Positions 17,966 through 25,276 of a stretch of DNA of 64,000 nucleotides are shown one piece after another; the first letter of the stretch is position 1; each line of letters opens with the position of its first letter. Below the pieces are notes generated by a model. That model was not told where the DNA came from. It saw only the letters and a program-made list of their open reading frames with translations, and searched no databases. The stretch lies in NCBI GenBank assembly GCA_965247535.1, contig OZ252018.1, positions 248,001 through 312,000 of the forward strand. The letters run 5' to 3'. Origin of the DNA: JAPPHY01 sp965247535. Lineage in GTDB: Bacteria; Chloroflexota; Dehalococcoidia; Lucifugimonadales; UBA2985. Position numbers and translations under genes: made by a program.

Positions 17966-18472
17966 CTAGCTTGTCGCTTCAATGAATACTAGGAAATCAA
18001 GGTCCCCCGGGGACTGACCATATTGCGTGAGAAGTGTGGCGGCCTCAGAGCGATGTTGGATTCCATGGTGTACAACGTGCACCAAATAATGCCAAAGCAG
18101 GGACTGTTCCCCCTTTAGTGCCCGAACTTGCTGCGGCCACTTAGGTTGGCCATGATGTAACGCCAGGTCCTGGTCGGTAAGGCATTCCAGAAAGGCGCGC
18201 ATTGCCTCTTCTTCTTCCTGCCGACGGTGCTCGAGACTCTCGAGCGTATGGTGGCGTCCCTTCTCTAGTGGGGTGAGGGAGGTGTCTTCAAGGCGAGCCC
18301 GCCAAGTAGCCTCGGCACTCACAAGATGACGCAGCGTCCCAGCTAACCCTCCGTGAGGGAAAGTCGCGGTTGCTGCAAACTGCTCAGCGGTTACCCTTTG
18401 TGCCGAAACAAAGATCTGATCGTTGGCCCAATAGGTGTATTCGTAAAGAGTCTTCACATCATCGACATTCAC
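17966..18472 (-). CDS. DinB family protein (putative metal-dependent enzyme)
   Basis: The 168-residue four-helix-bundle protein has the DinB metal-site pattern: a His in the LRHLVSAEATW helix and an H-x3-H motif in HVVHHGIQHRSEAATLL near the C-terminus. DinB/YfiT proteins bind a divalent metal; many are thiol transferases or of unknown function. The start is GTG at 18472 with GGAGGAG upstream; the longer open frame to 18757 has no conserved sequence. It follows the HAD gene's start on the same strand with a 46-base gap. Confidence 0.85.
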   Translation of the reverse strand: MNVDDVKTLYEYTYWANDQIFVSAQRVTAEQFAATATFPHGGLAGTLRHLVSAEATWRARLEDTSLTPLEKGRHHTLESLEHRRQEEEEAMRAFLECLTDQDLALHHGQPKWPQQVRALKGEQSLLWHYLVHVVHHGIQHRSEAATLLTQYGQSPGDLDFLVFIEATS

Positions 18473-18611
18473 AGGGCTCCTCCGCTTCATCTTGGGTTGG
18501 CACAAGATCCATCTAAGCCTACTCCACAATGCGGAGCACAGAGGGAAGCGGTCACGAGCCCCGCTAGGTTGGGGGCCACGTCTCGCGACGCCCAACGCAG
18601 ATCGAGGGAGC

Positions 18612-18842
18612 CTATGCCACGTGCAGCTGCCTGACCACGCCGTCCACCACCGTCCCGACCACGTGCTCGCCCACCGCGCCGCGGATGCGCTCGTCGTCCC
18701 AGTCGTCGCCCAGGTCATAGGTATAGCTCTTGTAGTCCACAGCCGGTTCCGCCTCAAACGCGAATACGTTTATCTCCAGGGTCAGCTCTCTCTTGGCCGT
18801 GTCCACGCTCAGCAGCGTTCCTGATATTCCTTCCCTTGCCAT
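18612..18842 (-). CDS. Small conserved-looking protein, function unknown
   Basis: This 76-residue acidic protein starts with a SGTLLSVDTAKRELTLEI beta-rich segment and contains a DLGDDWDDERI stretch. I do not recognise a family. A strong AGGAGGGGG site lies eight bases before ATG 18842, which is the best evidence that it is translated. The small beta-rich layout could be an OB- or SH3-like fold, but that is a guess. Confidence 0.6.
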   Translation of the reverse strand: MAREGISGTLLSVDTAKRELTLEINVFAFEAEPAVDYKSYTYDLGDDWDDERIRGAVGEHVVGTVVDGVVRQLHVA

Positions 18843-18937
18843 CCGATCCCCCCTCCTGTGTCTCGTCCTTCAGCCGAGAATAACACCGCGGCGCCCATCC
18901 GGGCAATCCAAGAGTCTGCGCGGAGGGCGTCCGCCCA

Positions 18938-19312
18938 TCAGCCGAACCAGATGCCGAGGTACTTCGTGAACCAGAACAGGCCGGCGTACGTGGCTACGGC
19001 CGATGCCGCCAGGACGATCAGCATGCGGCGGTACCGGTACGCGCCGCGTACGTTGCAGACGGCGCGGCCGCGCAGGAACAGGACGACGGCCAGCGCCGCC
19101 ACTGCCAGGCCCGCCGCCCGGAAGTACCAGCCGTAGTCGTAGTAGAGGGTGTCGCCTAGAGTCACCGCCTCGGCTGCGGTTGCGATGCCCAGCAGTACCA
19201 GCACCACCGGCGATACGCAGCAGGTGATGGCGACCAGGCCCGAGGCCACGCCCATGAGGACTCCGCGCTTCAGGGACCTGCTCGCTGCCTCGGGCGCCGT
19301 GTGTTCAGACAT
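18938..19312 (-). CDS. Small membrane protein, MerT-like
   Basis: The 124-residue protein has three or four transmembrane segments. The first contains a vicinal cysteine pair (ITCCVSPVVLVLLG), as in the mercuric transporter MerT, and a further Cys lies in the RAVCNVRGAYRYRR loop. MerT passes Hg2+ from a periplasmic carrier to mercuric reductase. No merA or merP is visible, so mercury transport is an inference from the Cys pair only; the protein could be another thiol-dependent membrane protein. Confidence 0.6.
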   Translation of the reverse strand: MSEHTAPEAASRSLKRGVLMGVASGLVAITCCVSPVVLVLLGIATAAEAVTLGDTLYYDYGWYFRAAGLAVAALAVVLFLRGRAVCNVRGAYRYRRMLIVLAASAVATYAGLFWFTKYLGIWFG

Positions 19313-19467
19313 CGTAGATTCTCTCGTTCGTAGGGTCGCTGATGGGGCTTGCCCGGTTCAACAGGCTAGCCTCTTGCGGTGACTCTCGTCAACAGGGGTT
19401 CGATGCCGGAGGGAGTCGGGACGGTTCGGTCAGGCCGCCCTCGCGCGCGCGCGTCGTCACACTCCCG

Positions 19468-19496
19468 TTGACCATAGAGAACATGCGTGCTATTCT
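19468..19496 (+). promoter_or_regulatory. Strong promoter of the phage-like cassette
   Basis: TTGACC (-35) and TATTCT (-10) are separated by exactly 17 bp, with an extended TGC just before the -10. It is the closest match to a consensus -35 in this part of the window and lies 47 bases upstream of the first cassette gene. Confidence 0.65.
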
Positions 19497-19543
19497 CCTC
19501 CCTGCACATATCCCAATCAGGGATGACGTCGCAGGAGGAAGCC

Positions 19544-19843
19544 TTGCCGGACTCTCTGCAGGTTCTGATACTCGCTCAGGGGTCGCTTACCGCCCTGTCT
19601 GGTGGGTTCAACGCCGTCTACTTCGCCCGCTACTCCGCGTCCGACCGTAGCAGGCGCATCGCCTCGCGAGTGCTTGCGCTGGTCAACGTGAGCTTCCTTC
19701 TGCAGGGCCTGTACTGGGCTGCGGACGCGGCCGGCGATCAGGGAGATGGCCCGCCGCCGTGGCCGGGACTCGTAACGCTGCTGGCGTCGCTGGCGATAAC
19801 CGCCATGGTGCTCCGTAGAAGGTCCGGCGGCGGCCGCAGCTAG
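19544..19843 (+). CDS. Small multi-pass membrane protein, first gene of phage-like cassette
   Basis: The 99-residue protein has three hydrophobic segments (about residues 3-20, 42-60 and 76-92) and an Arg-rich C-terminus (LRRRSGGGRS). Its size and topology resemble a holin, but there is no sequence signature I can name. The start is TTG at 19544 with AGGAGGA immediately upstream at normal spacing; the in-frame ATG at 19523 has no such site. It is the first gene after the promoter at 19468. Confidence 0.6.
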   Translation: MPDSLQVLILAQGSLTALSGGFNAVYFARYSASDRSRRIASRVLALVNVSFLLQGLYWAADAAGDQGDGPPPWPGLVTLLASLAITAMVLRRRSGGGRS

Positions 19844-19874
19844 CAGTATAGCATTCGTGGAAGGGAGGGGGCCT

Positions 19875-20033
19875 GTGAGCGCCATGTCGAAGGCCATCGA
19901 GAAGGGTGAGTGGGAGGTTGTGGCCGTGTGCCTGCTGAGGGGGCTTGTGCAGGCGGCCTCCGCGCTGTCTCCGGACGCCGTGCACCAGCTGGTGGAAGCG
20001 CTGGAAGGAGACGAGCGTGCCAAACCCCGCTAG
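19875..20033 (+). CDS. 52-residue protein of phage-like cassette
   Basis: A GTG-started frame at 19875 has an excellent GGAGGGGG site about four bases upstream and ends at TAG 20031-20033. The peptide (MSAMSKAIEKGEWEVVAV...) is one or two amphipathic helices with a charged C-terminus. Its stop overlaps the next gene's GTG start by 17 bases, the tight packing expected of phage genes. No function recognised. Confidence 0.6.
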   Translation: MSAMSKAIEKGEWEVVAVCLLRGLVQAASALSPDAVHQLVEALEGDERAKPR

Positions 20034-20349
20034 CGGAAGTACGCCGGAGCCCGGCGCCTTCTACGAGGATGCCATGTCCCGGGCGGAGCGCGTGCGCCTG
20101 TCGCGGGCGAGGCAGCTTCAGGGCCTGGACGAGGAGATCGCGCTGCTCAGGGTGCGCCTGGGCAGCCTGGCGGAGGAGCAGCCGGACAACGTGGAGCTTC
20201 TCATAAAGGGGATCGGGATGCTGGTCAGGGCGGTATCCGCCAAGTACCGGCTGTCGCCCAGGTCCGAGAAGGACCTGTACCAGAGCCTGCTGGGCGTGCT
20301 GGAGGGCGTGGGCAGCGTCCTGCTGCCGGAGGCGTCGGATGGGCAGTGA
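20017..20349 (+). CDS. Helical protein of phage-like cassette, possible small-terminase position
   Basis: The 110-residue protein is rich in charged helices (RAERVRLSRARQLQGLDEEI, then LLIKGIGMLVRAVSAKYRLS). The start is GTG at 20017 with AAGGAG ten bases upstream, overlapping the preceding gene. Its position a few hundred bases before the large terminase is where a small terminase subunit is often found, but I see no clear HTH, so that role is only positional. Confidence 0.6.
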   Translation: MPNPASGSTPEPGAFYEDAMSRAERVRLSRARQLQGLDEEIALLRVRLGSLAEEQPDNVELLIKGIGMLVRAVSAKYRLSPRSEKDLYQSLLGVLEGVGSVLLPEASDGQ

Positions 20350-20554
20350 CGAGCTGGAGAAGGCGCTGGGCAGGTTTCGCAAGCCGGGCGTGGACGTGTC
20401 GCCGCTATCGACGTTCGACGCGCTGCTGGACCAGCGCATGGGGCACCTGGAGCGGAGCGTTGAGGAGCTGAAGACACGAGTCAACGGCCTGGTGTTCCTT
20501 GTGGCGGGAGCGGTGATTGTGCAGGTGCTGCTGCGCCTGCTGGAGTGGAGCTGA
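20339..20554 (+). CDS. XhlA-like coiled-coil/membrane protein of phage-like cassette
   Basis: The 71-residue protein has a helical N-terminal part with heptad-like hydrophobics (MGHLERSVEELKTRVNGL) running directly into one transmembrane helix (LVFLVAGAVIVQVLLRLL). This coiled-coil-plus-anchor plan is that of haemolysin XhlA-type phage proteins, which work with a holin. It overlaps the previous gene by 11 bases and ends five bases before the terminase start. Confidence 0.6.
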   Translation: MGSDELEKALGRFRKPGVDVSPLSTFDALLDQRMGHLERSVEELKTRVNGLVFLVAGAVIVQVLLRLLEWS

Positions 20555-20558
20555 GCGA

Positions 20559-21950
20559 ATGAGCGGGATGGTGAATCTGAGGCCGTACCAGGTGGAGATC
20601 GGCCGGGCCGTAATGGACAGCGTGCTCAACGAGCGCGGCCTGACGTTCACGGTGGAGATCGCGCGACAGGGAGGCAAGAACGAGCTGTCGGCGCAGATGG
20701 AGGTGCTCCTGCTGGCCATGTTCGCGGCGAAGGGCGGCAACCTGGTGAAGGCCGCACCCACGTTCGACCCGCAGGTCCGCATCAGCATGTCGCGGTTGAA
20801 GGAGCGGCTGGGTCAGGCCGGCCTGGGCGGCCTGTGGAGCGCGGAGGCGGGCGGCGCCGTCCGGCTCGGCAGGGTGAGGCAGCTGTTCCTGAGCGCCGAG
20901 CCTTCGAGCAACGTAGTCGGGGCCACGGCCCACGTTCTCATCGAGATGGACGAGGCGCAGGACGTGGAGAGGGACAAGTTCTACAAGGAGTTCCGGCCCA
21001 TGGGCGCCTCCACCAACGTGACCACCGTGCTCTATGGCACGCCCTGGCGCGGCGACTCGCTGCTGGAGGAGGTGAAGCAGTCCAACCTGGAGCTGGAGCG
21101 TAGCGACGGGGTAAAGCGCCACTTCCGGCAGTCCTGGGAGGAGGTGGCGGCCCACAATCCGCTCTACCGCGATTACGTCGAGGGCGAGAGGCGGCGACTG
21201 GGAGAAGGCCACCCCCTCTTCCGCACGCAGTACATGCTGGAGTCGCTGAGCGGCGGGGGAGGCTTCTTCTCGGCGGAACAGCTTGCGCAGATTGAGGGCC
21301 GCCACGGCCGCCGCCGCTCGCCGGAGCCGGGGCGGGTCTACGTTGCGGGCGTGGACGTGGCCGGCGAAGCACCGGACGGCGAGGGTGTGGATGAGGCGCT
21401 GCGCGCCGCACGGCCCACCCGCGACTCCACCGTGGTCACCATCGGCGAGCTGGACTTCAGCGGCTGCGACGAGCTCTCGCCGGACCCGGCCGTGCGGGTC
21501 GTGGAGCACTACTGGTGGACGGGGCAGAGCCACGCGGATCTCTACCCCAGGCTCGTGGACGTGCTGCGCGAGGTGTGGCGCTGCAGGCGCGTGGTGATAG
21601 ACGCGTCCGGCTTGGGACAGGGCATTGCCAGCTTCCTGGAGCGGACGCTGGGCAGGGGTGTGGCTGTGCCCTTCGTGTTCACGGCGCAGAGCAAGTCTCG
21701 GCTGGCGTTCGACGTGCTGGCCGCGGTGAGCTCGGGCCGGCTGAAGATGTACGCGGCGGACGGGTCGCCGGAGTACGCGGAGATGCGCGCCCAGACCGAG
21801 CGTGCCGTCGGTCGGGTGAGGCCAAACCGGATGATGAACTTCTACGTGGAGTCCCGCGAAGGGCACGACGACTTCCTGATGAGCCTTGCGCTGCTGGTCA
21901 GCGCCGCCGAGTACAGGCCGCGTCACGCCCGGGGAAGAGCAGCGGTGTGA
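20559..21950 (+). CDS. Phage large terminase subunit
   Basis: The 463-residue protein has an N-terminal packaging ATPase with a Walker A-like ARQGGKNE (about residue 35), a Walker B with catalytic acid LIEMDEAQDV, and a coupling motif near VLYGTPWRGDS. The C-terminal RNase H-like nuclease has the first Asp in AGVDVAG, a second in VVIDASGLGQG, and the final acid in GHDDFLMSLAL. It would cut and pump DNA into a prohead through the portal. Both catalytic halves look intact. ATG 20559 follows the upstream stop by four bases. Confidence 0.92.
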   Translation: MSGMVNLRPYQVEIGRAVMDSVLNERGLTFTVEIARQGGKNELSAQMEVLLLAMFAAKGGNLVKAAPTFDPQVRISMSRLKERLGQAGLGGLWSAEAGGAVRLGRVRQLFLSAEPSSNVVGATAHVLIEMDEAQDVERDKFYKEFRPMGASTNVTTVLYGTPWRGDSLLEEVKQSNLELERSDGVKRHFRQSWEEVAAHNPLYRDYVEGERRRLGEGHPLFRTQYMLESLSGGGGFFSAEQLAQIEGRHGRRRSPEPGRVYVAGVDVAGEAPDGEGVDEALRAARPTRDSTVVTIGELDFSGCDELSPDPAVRVVEHYWWTGQSHADLYPRLVDVLREVWRCRRVVIDASGLGQGIASFLERTLGRGVAVPFVFTAQSKSRLAFDVLAAVSSGRLKMYAADGSPEYAEMRAQTERAVGRVRPNRMMNFYVESREGHDDFLMSLALLVSAAEYRPRHARGRAAV

Positions 21951-21981
21951 GCGGGCGCCGTCCCGCCGAGGGGGTGAGTGC

Positions 21982-22284
21982 GTGAGTCCAAGAAGGAACG
22001 AACCCGTCATTGACGTGCTGCCGGAGCAGCACCAGTACCGGGACGAAGGCTGCAGCGTGTCGCCGTCGTGCCTGCGCTGCCCGCTGCCGTGGTGCAAGTA
22101 CGACGACCCGGCCGCCTACCACCGGGAGCTGCGGCTGAGTCGTGACCGCGAGGTGATGCAGGTGAAGCGCGAGCAGGGCAAGACCGTACCGCAGCTGGCG
22201 CGCCACTTCGGCCTCAGCGAGCGGACGATACATCGCATCCTGGAGCGCGCCAGGGTCGTAACGCTCGAAGGCGATGGGCTGTGA
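21982..22284 (+). CDS. Cys-rich helix-turn-helix protein of phage-like cassette
   Basis: The 100-residue protein has an N-terminal cysteine cluster (CSVSPSCLRCPLPWCKYD, four Cys, likely zinc-binding) followed by a helix-turn-helix, KTVPQLARHFGLSERTIHRI. It may be the small terminase or a regulator, since it lies between large terminase and portal. The start is GTG 21982 behind GAGGGGGTG; the longer open frame overlaps the terminase gene and lacks conserved sequence. The SCLxCPLPxCxYD motif recurs in phage-associated HTH proteins as far as I recall. Confidence 0.75.
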   Translation: MSPRRNEPVIDVLPEQHQYRDEGCSVSPSCLRCPLPWCKYDDPAAYHRELRLSRDREVMQVKREQGKTVPQLARHFGLSERTIHRILERARVVTLEGDGL

Positions 22285-22316
22285 GATGGACGTCTTGAGC
22301 AGTTCAGGAGAACGAC

Positions 22317-23621
22317 ATGAGTAACCTTTCGCTTCCGCAGCAGCTGGCCCGGATGGACGGCGATAGACTGAGGGCCTACCGCGAGAACCTGGAGTTCTAC
22401 GCAGGCGCGCAGTGGAAGGGCACGGCGCACCGGTGGGAGCGACGGCTCACCTTCAACTACGCCCGCACGTTCCTGGACAAGGTGACCTCCTACCTGATGA
22501 CGGAAATGTCCTTCGTCATAAGCCCCACGGACTCGTCGGCGGAGGCGGTGGAGCGGGCGAGCCGCGCGGATGAGGCGCTGCGAAGCGTGTACGAGGACAA
22601 CCGGCTGGAGCAGCTCGACTTCGATACGGAGCTGGACACCGCTATCCTGGGCGATGGCTGCTACAAGGTGACGTGGGACCCGCAGGAGCGGCGAGTAAGG
22701 GTCAGCGCGCCGGACGTGCAGGGCCTGTTCGCCTGGTGGGTCGCGGACGACGTGGGTCGCGTGTGGCAGGTCGCCAGCCGCTACCACCTGACGCCGGAGC
22801 AGGCGCAGACGCTCTACGGAGTGAAGCCTGCACAGATGAACCGCCGGGCCGGCCGAGCGACCGTGGTGGAGGCGTGGACCCCGCGTGAGCTCCGGCTGTG
22901 GGTGGACGATACGCTGGTGCAGGAGCGGGCCAATCCCTACGGATTCATACCGTTCGTCATATTCCCCAACCTGCGCGAGCCAAAGCGGTTCTGGGGCCAG
23001 TCGGACATCCCGCCAATCGTGGAGCCGTCACGGGAGCTGAACAGGGCCGTATCGCAGCTGTCGATGATACTGGAGCTGTCGGGCAACCCCATCGCGGTGG
23101 TGGAGGGCGTGGAGCGTGCGGAGGACATCGCCGTACAGCCTGGCGCGGTGTGGGAGCTGCCGGAGCGCGCTCGTGCGTACCTGCTGGACCTGCTGCAGGG
23201 CGGGGGCGCCAAGCTCCACGTGGACTTCATCGACGTGATACACCGCGCGCTGCACGACCTGTCGGAGGCCCCTCGCATCAGCTTTGGCGACAACCCGCGG
23301 AATCTGTCCGGGGTGGCGCTTGAGATGGAGATGGGCCCGTTGCTCCAGCGCGTGCGGCGAAAGAGGCTCATCCGGGCGACGGCCTACCGGGAGCGGAACG
23401 AGATGGCGCTGCGGATACTGGAGAAGCGCACGGGCGTGAAGTACCTGCCGGTGAGGCAGCGCGTGGTGTGGGGGCCGCTGCTTCCGCAGGACCGGAGCCG
23501 GCTGGTTAGGGAGCAGCAGACCTTGGTGGAGGCTGGGATCCAGAGCAGGCGCCGCGCCATGGAGAACCTTGGCATCGTTGACCCGGATGCGGAGCTGGAG
23601 CGTCTGCGGGCGGAGGGGTGA
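22317..23621 (+). CDS. Phage portal protein
   Basis: The 434-residue protein resembles SPP1/HK97-type portals: an N-terminal AYRENLEFYAGAQW segment, FNYARTFLDKVTSYLM, a central wing region with NPYGFIPFVIFPN, PPIVEPSRELNRAVSQLSMI, and a C-terminal helical stem and crown. The portal dodecamer is the DNA entry channel that docks the terminase. ATG 22317 has CAGGAGA upstream. It is the last gene of the cassette; no downstream head genes follow. Confidence 0.9.
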   Translation: MSNLSLPQQLARMDGDRLRAYRENLEFYAGAQWKGTAHRWERRLTFNYARTFLDKVTSYLMTEMSFVISPTDSSAEAVERASRADEALRSVYEDNRLEQLDFDTELDTAILGDGCYKVTWDPQERRVRVSAPDVQGLFAWWVADDVGRVWQVASRYHLTPEQAQTLYGVKPAQMNRRAGRATVVEAWTPRELRLWVDDTLVQERANPYGFIPFVIFPNLREPKRFWGQSDIPPIVEPSRELNRAVSQLSMILELSGNPIAVVEGVERAEDIAVQPGAVWELPERARAYLLDLLQGGGAKLHVDFIDVIHRALHDLSEAPRISFGDNPRNLSGVALEMEMGPLLQRVRRKRLIRATAYRERNEMALRILEKRTGVKYLPVRQRVVWGPLLPQDRSRLVREQQTLVEAGIQSRRRAMENLGIVDPDAELERLRAEG

Positions 23622-23649
23622 CTGGGGGGGGCGGCCGCGGCCCCCGGTT

Positions 23650-23791
23650 CCGCTCGTGGTGAGCCTGTCGAACCATGAGCGGATGAGCACGCCCGCCGTT
23701 CCTCCGCCCGCCCTTCGACAAGCTCAGGACGAGCGGGGCATAACACACTTGCCCTCCGCCCGCCCTTCGACAAGCTCACCACGAGCGGGCC
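23650..23791. repeat. Cluster of three dispersed palindromic repeats (copies 3-5)
   Basis: Copies lie at 23650-23682, 23707-23738 and 23758-23791. The first has core CTGTCGAACCA and arms CCGCTC/GAGCGG; the other two have core CTTCGACAAGCTC in inverted orientation. They fill the 200-base space between the convergent portal and thiolase-like genes. A GC-only hairpin (GGGGGC...GGCCCCC) lies just before them, at about 23626-23645. Confidence 0.85.
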
Positions 23792-23824
23792 GGACGCCAA
23801 TAGAGGCGCAAACAGCGCCCTTCC

Positions 23825-25153
23825 CTAGTCTGGCGACGCGCTCCAAACGACCGAGTAGCTGAAGTCCGGCATGAACGCGCCGGATATGCCGATCTCTGCC
23901 GGCTTCCGTATCTGCCTGGCGCCTGCCCTGCCCTGCAGCTGCTGCACGCTGTCGATGTGAAGCCAGAAGCGAGTGCGCCCTGCCCCGGCGTTGCCGCCGC
24001 TGGGCGACGCGGGGTTGGGCCCCTCGATGGAGATGTCCGTCTGGTAGAAGTCCAGCGCCTCGCCGCGCTGCACTCCGGCGAACCGCAGCCCCTCCAGGTG
24101 GAACTGGTGGAACAGCGTGAAGCCGTCGTACATGTTCTCGAAGGTCAGGTCGCTGGGGCCGATGCCGGCGCCCTCGTACAGCTTGCGGCCCGTGAAGTCG
24201 GCGGCGTCCTGCCACTCCTCCAGCGTGGGCACCACGCTGCGCGAGGCGGGCAGCGTTCGGTTGTGGTTCAGGATGTAGACCGGCTTCTGCTTCATGTCCT
24301 TTGCGCGCTCCGCGGTGGTGTACACGAAGGCCGCGGAAACGCAGATTGGCAGGTCGTTGTCGAAGAGGTTGGCGGGCTTGGCGATCCAGCGGGCCGCCAG
24401 ATAGTCCTCGACCGACAGAGCCTCGGGTCTGTGCTGCGCCCAGAAGCCCTCGGGAAACAGCAGGCCATTGCGCTTCTCCTCGACCACGAACTGCGCCATC
24501 ATGTCGTGGCTCTTGCCGTACTTGCGGCAGTAGGATTCGAAGATCATGGCGGTGGTGTAGCAGGCGACGGTGCCCCACAGGCCCTGCCACTTGCCGGGAC
24601 CGGCGATGGTGTTGCCCGCGGCGTCACCCTGCCCCACGTAGTACCGCCCGCCGAAGTTGTGCCATCCGCGCACCACTAGGCAGGTGTTAGTCATGCCGTC
24701 CCCCACGGCCTGCGCCGCCACAACCAGTGCGTTGGACATGCAGATGGGGGCGTACATGACGAACTTGACGTTGCTCAGCTCCGGCATGTTCTTGAGGATC
24801 CAATCCGAGCTGAGCTTGGCGATGCCGTCCATGGGGTCGTCGGTAGACTGGTACATATTGAGGAAGTCCTCAGGGATGGGCTTGTCGGACGGCCAGGGCG
24901 AGCCAGTGGAGGTTTCCGGTGTGAGCACCAGCCCGTCGACCTGGTCAGGCGTTACGCCCGCGTCCTCCATGGCCCTGCGGATGGCTAGGATGGTCCACGC
25001 GCCGACGCTGGTATCGGCGGTCTCGTCCCAGCGCCGCGCGGTGGGCGACACTCCGACGCCAACGGCCGCCACCTTGCCTCGGTGCTCCCACACACCCAGT
25101 CCCTCGGTGCTTCTGTAGATCGAATCCGGGGCCATCTGTGCTTGCGTTACCAC
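23825..25153 (-). CDS. Thiolase-family protein (SCP2-thiolase-like / lipid-transfer type)
   Basis: The 442-residue protein has the non-classical thiolase fold seen in SCP2-like proteins that pair with DUF35 partners: KVAAVGVGVSPTARR, GAWTILAIRRAMEDAGV, YAPICMSNALVVAAQAVGDG (probable nucleophilic Cys), ENMYDGFTLFHQFHLEGL and a C-terminal SGGNAGAGRTR. Such proteins carry out CoA-ester condensation or retro-aldol cleavage in lipid or sterol side-chain metabolism. The start is GTG 25153 behind a perfect AGGAGGTGA. A paralogue lies at 27856-29193. Substrate unknown. Confidence 0.88.
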   Translation of the reverse strand: MVTQAQMAPDSIYRSTEGLGVWEHRGKVAAVGVGVSPTARRWDETADTSVGAWTILAIRRAMEDAGVTPDQVDGLVLTPETSTGSPWPSDKPIPEDFLNMYQSTDDPMDGIAKLSSDWILKNMPELSNVKFVMYAPICMSNALVVAAQAVGDGMTNTCLVVRGWHNFGGRYYVGQGDAAGNTIAGPGKWQGLWGTVACYTTAMIFESYCRKYGKSHDMMAQFVVEEKRNGLLFPEGFWAQHRPEALSVEDYLAARWIAKPANLFDNDLPICVSAAFVYTTAERAKDMKQKPVYILNHNRTLPASRSVVPTLEEWQDAADFTGRKLYEGAGIGPSDLTFENMYDGFTLFHQFHLEGLRFAGVQRGEALDFYQTDISIEGPNPASPSGGNAGAGRTRFWLHIDSVQQLQGRAGARQIRKPAEIGISGAFMPDFSYSVVWSASPD

Positions 25154-25276
25154 TTCTCACCTCCTCGAAAGTCTCTCTGCCGCATCCGCAGCGCAATTCG
25201 ACTGGCGCACCGCCGCGCCCTGTGTTCCGGGCACCTGGATTGTAACTCAGGGGGCCTCCCAAGTCGAGCCGCCGCG

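Larger units (their letters stand above)
19468..23621 (+). mobile_element. Phage-derived terminase-portal cassette (seven genes)
   Basis: Seven same-strand genes with overlaps or short gaps follow one promoter: a three-helix membrane protein, a 52-residue protein, a 110-residue helical protein, an XhlA-like coiled-coil membrane protein, large terminase, a Cys-rich HTH protein and portal. All frames are open. There is no capsid, protease, tail, lysis endolysin or integrase gene; after portal come dispersed repeats and then a convergent thiolase-like gene. It is either a truncated prophage or a kept partial packaging module. Confidence 0.8.

Noticed and set aside
19443..19455. Alternating CG run before the phage-like cassette
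   Set aside because: It is a short simple-sequence run without further structure.
20481..22097. 538-codon minus-strand frame opposite the terminase
   Set aside because: It is a shadow of the terminase gene and carries no recognisable domain.
23626..23645. GC-only hairpin right after the portal gene
   Set aside because: It could stop transcription but has no T run and a mismatched core, so it is not listed as a terminator.
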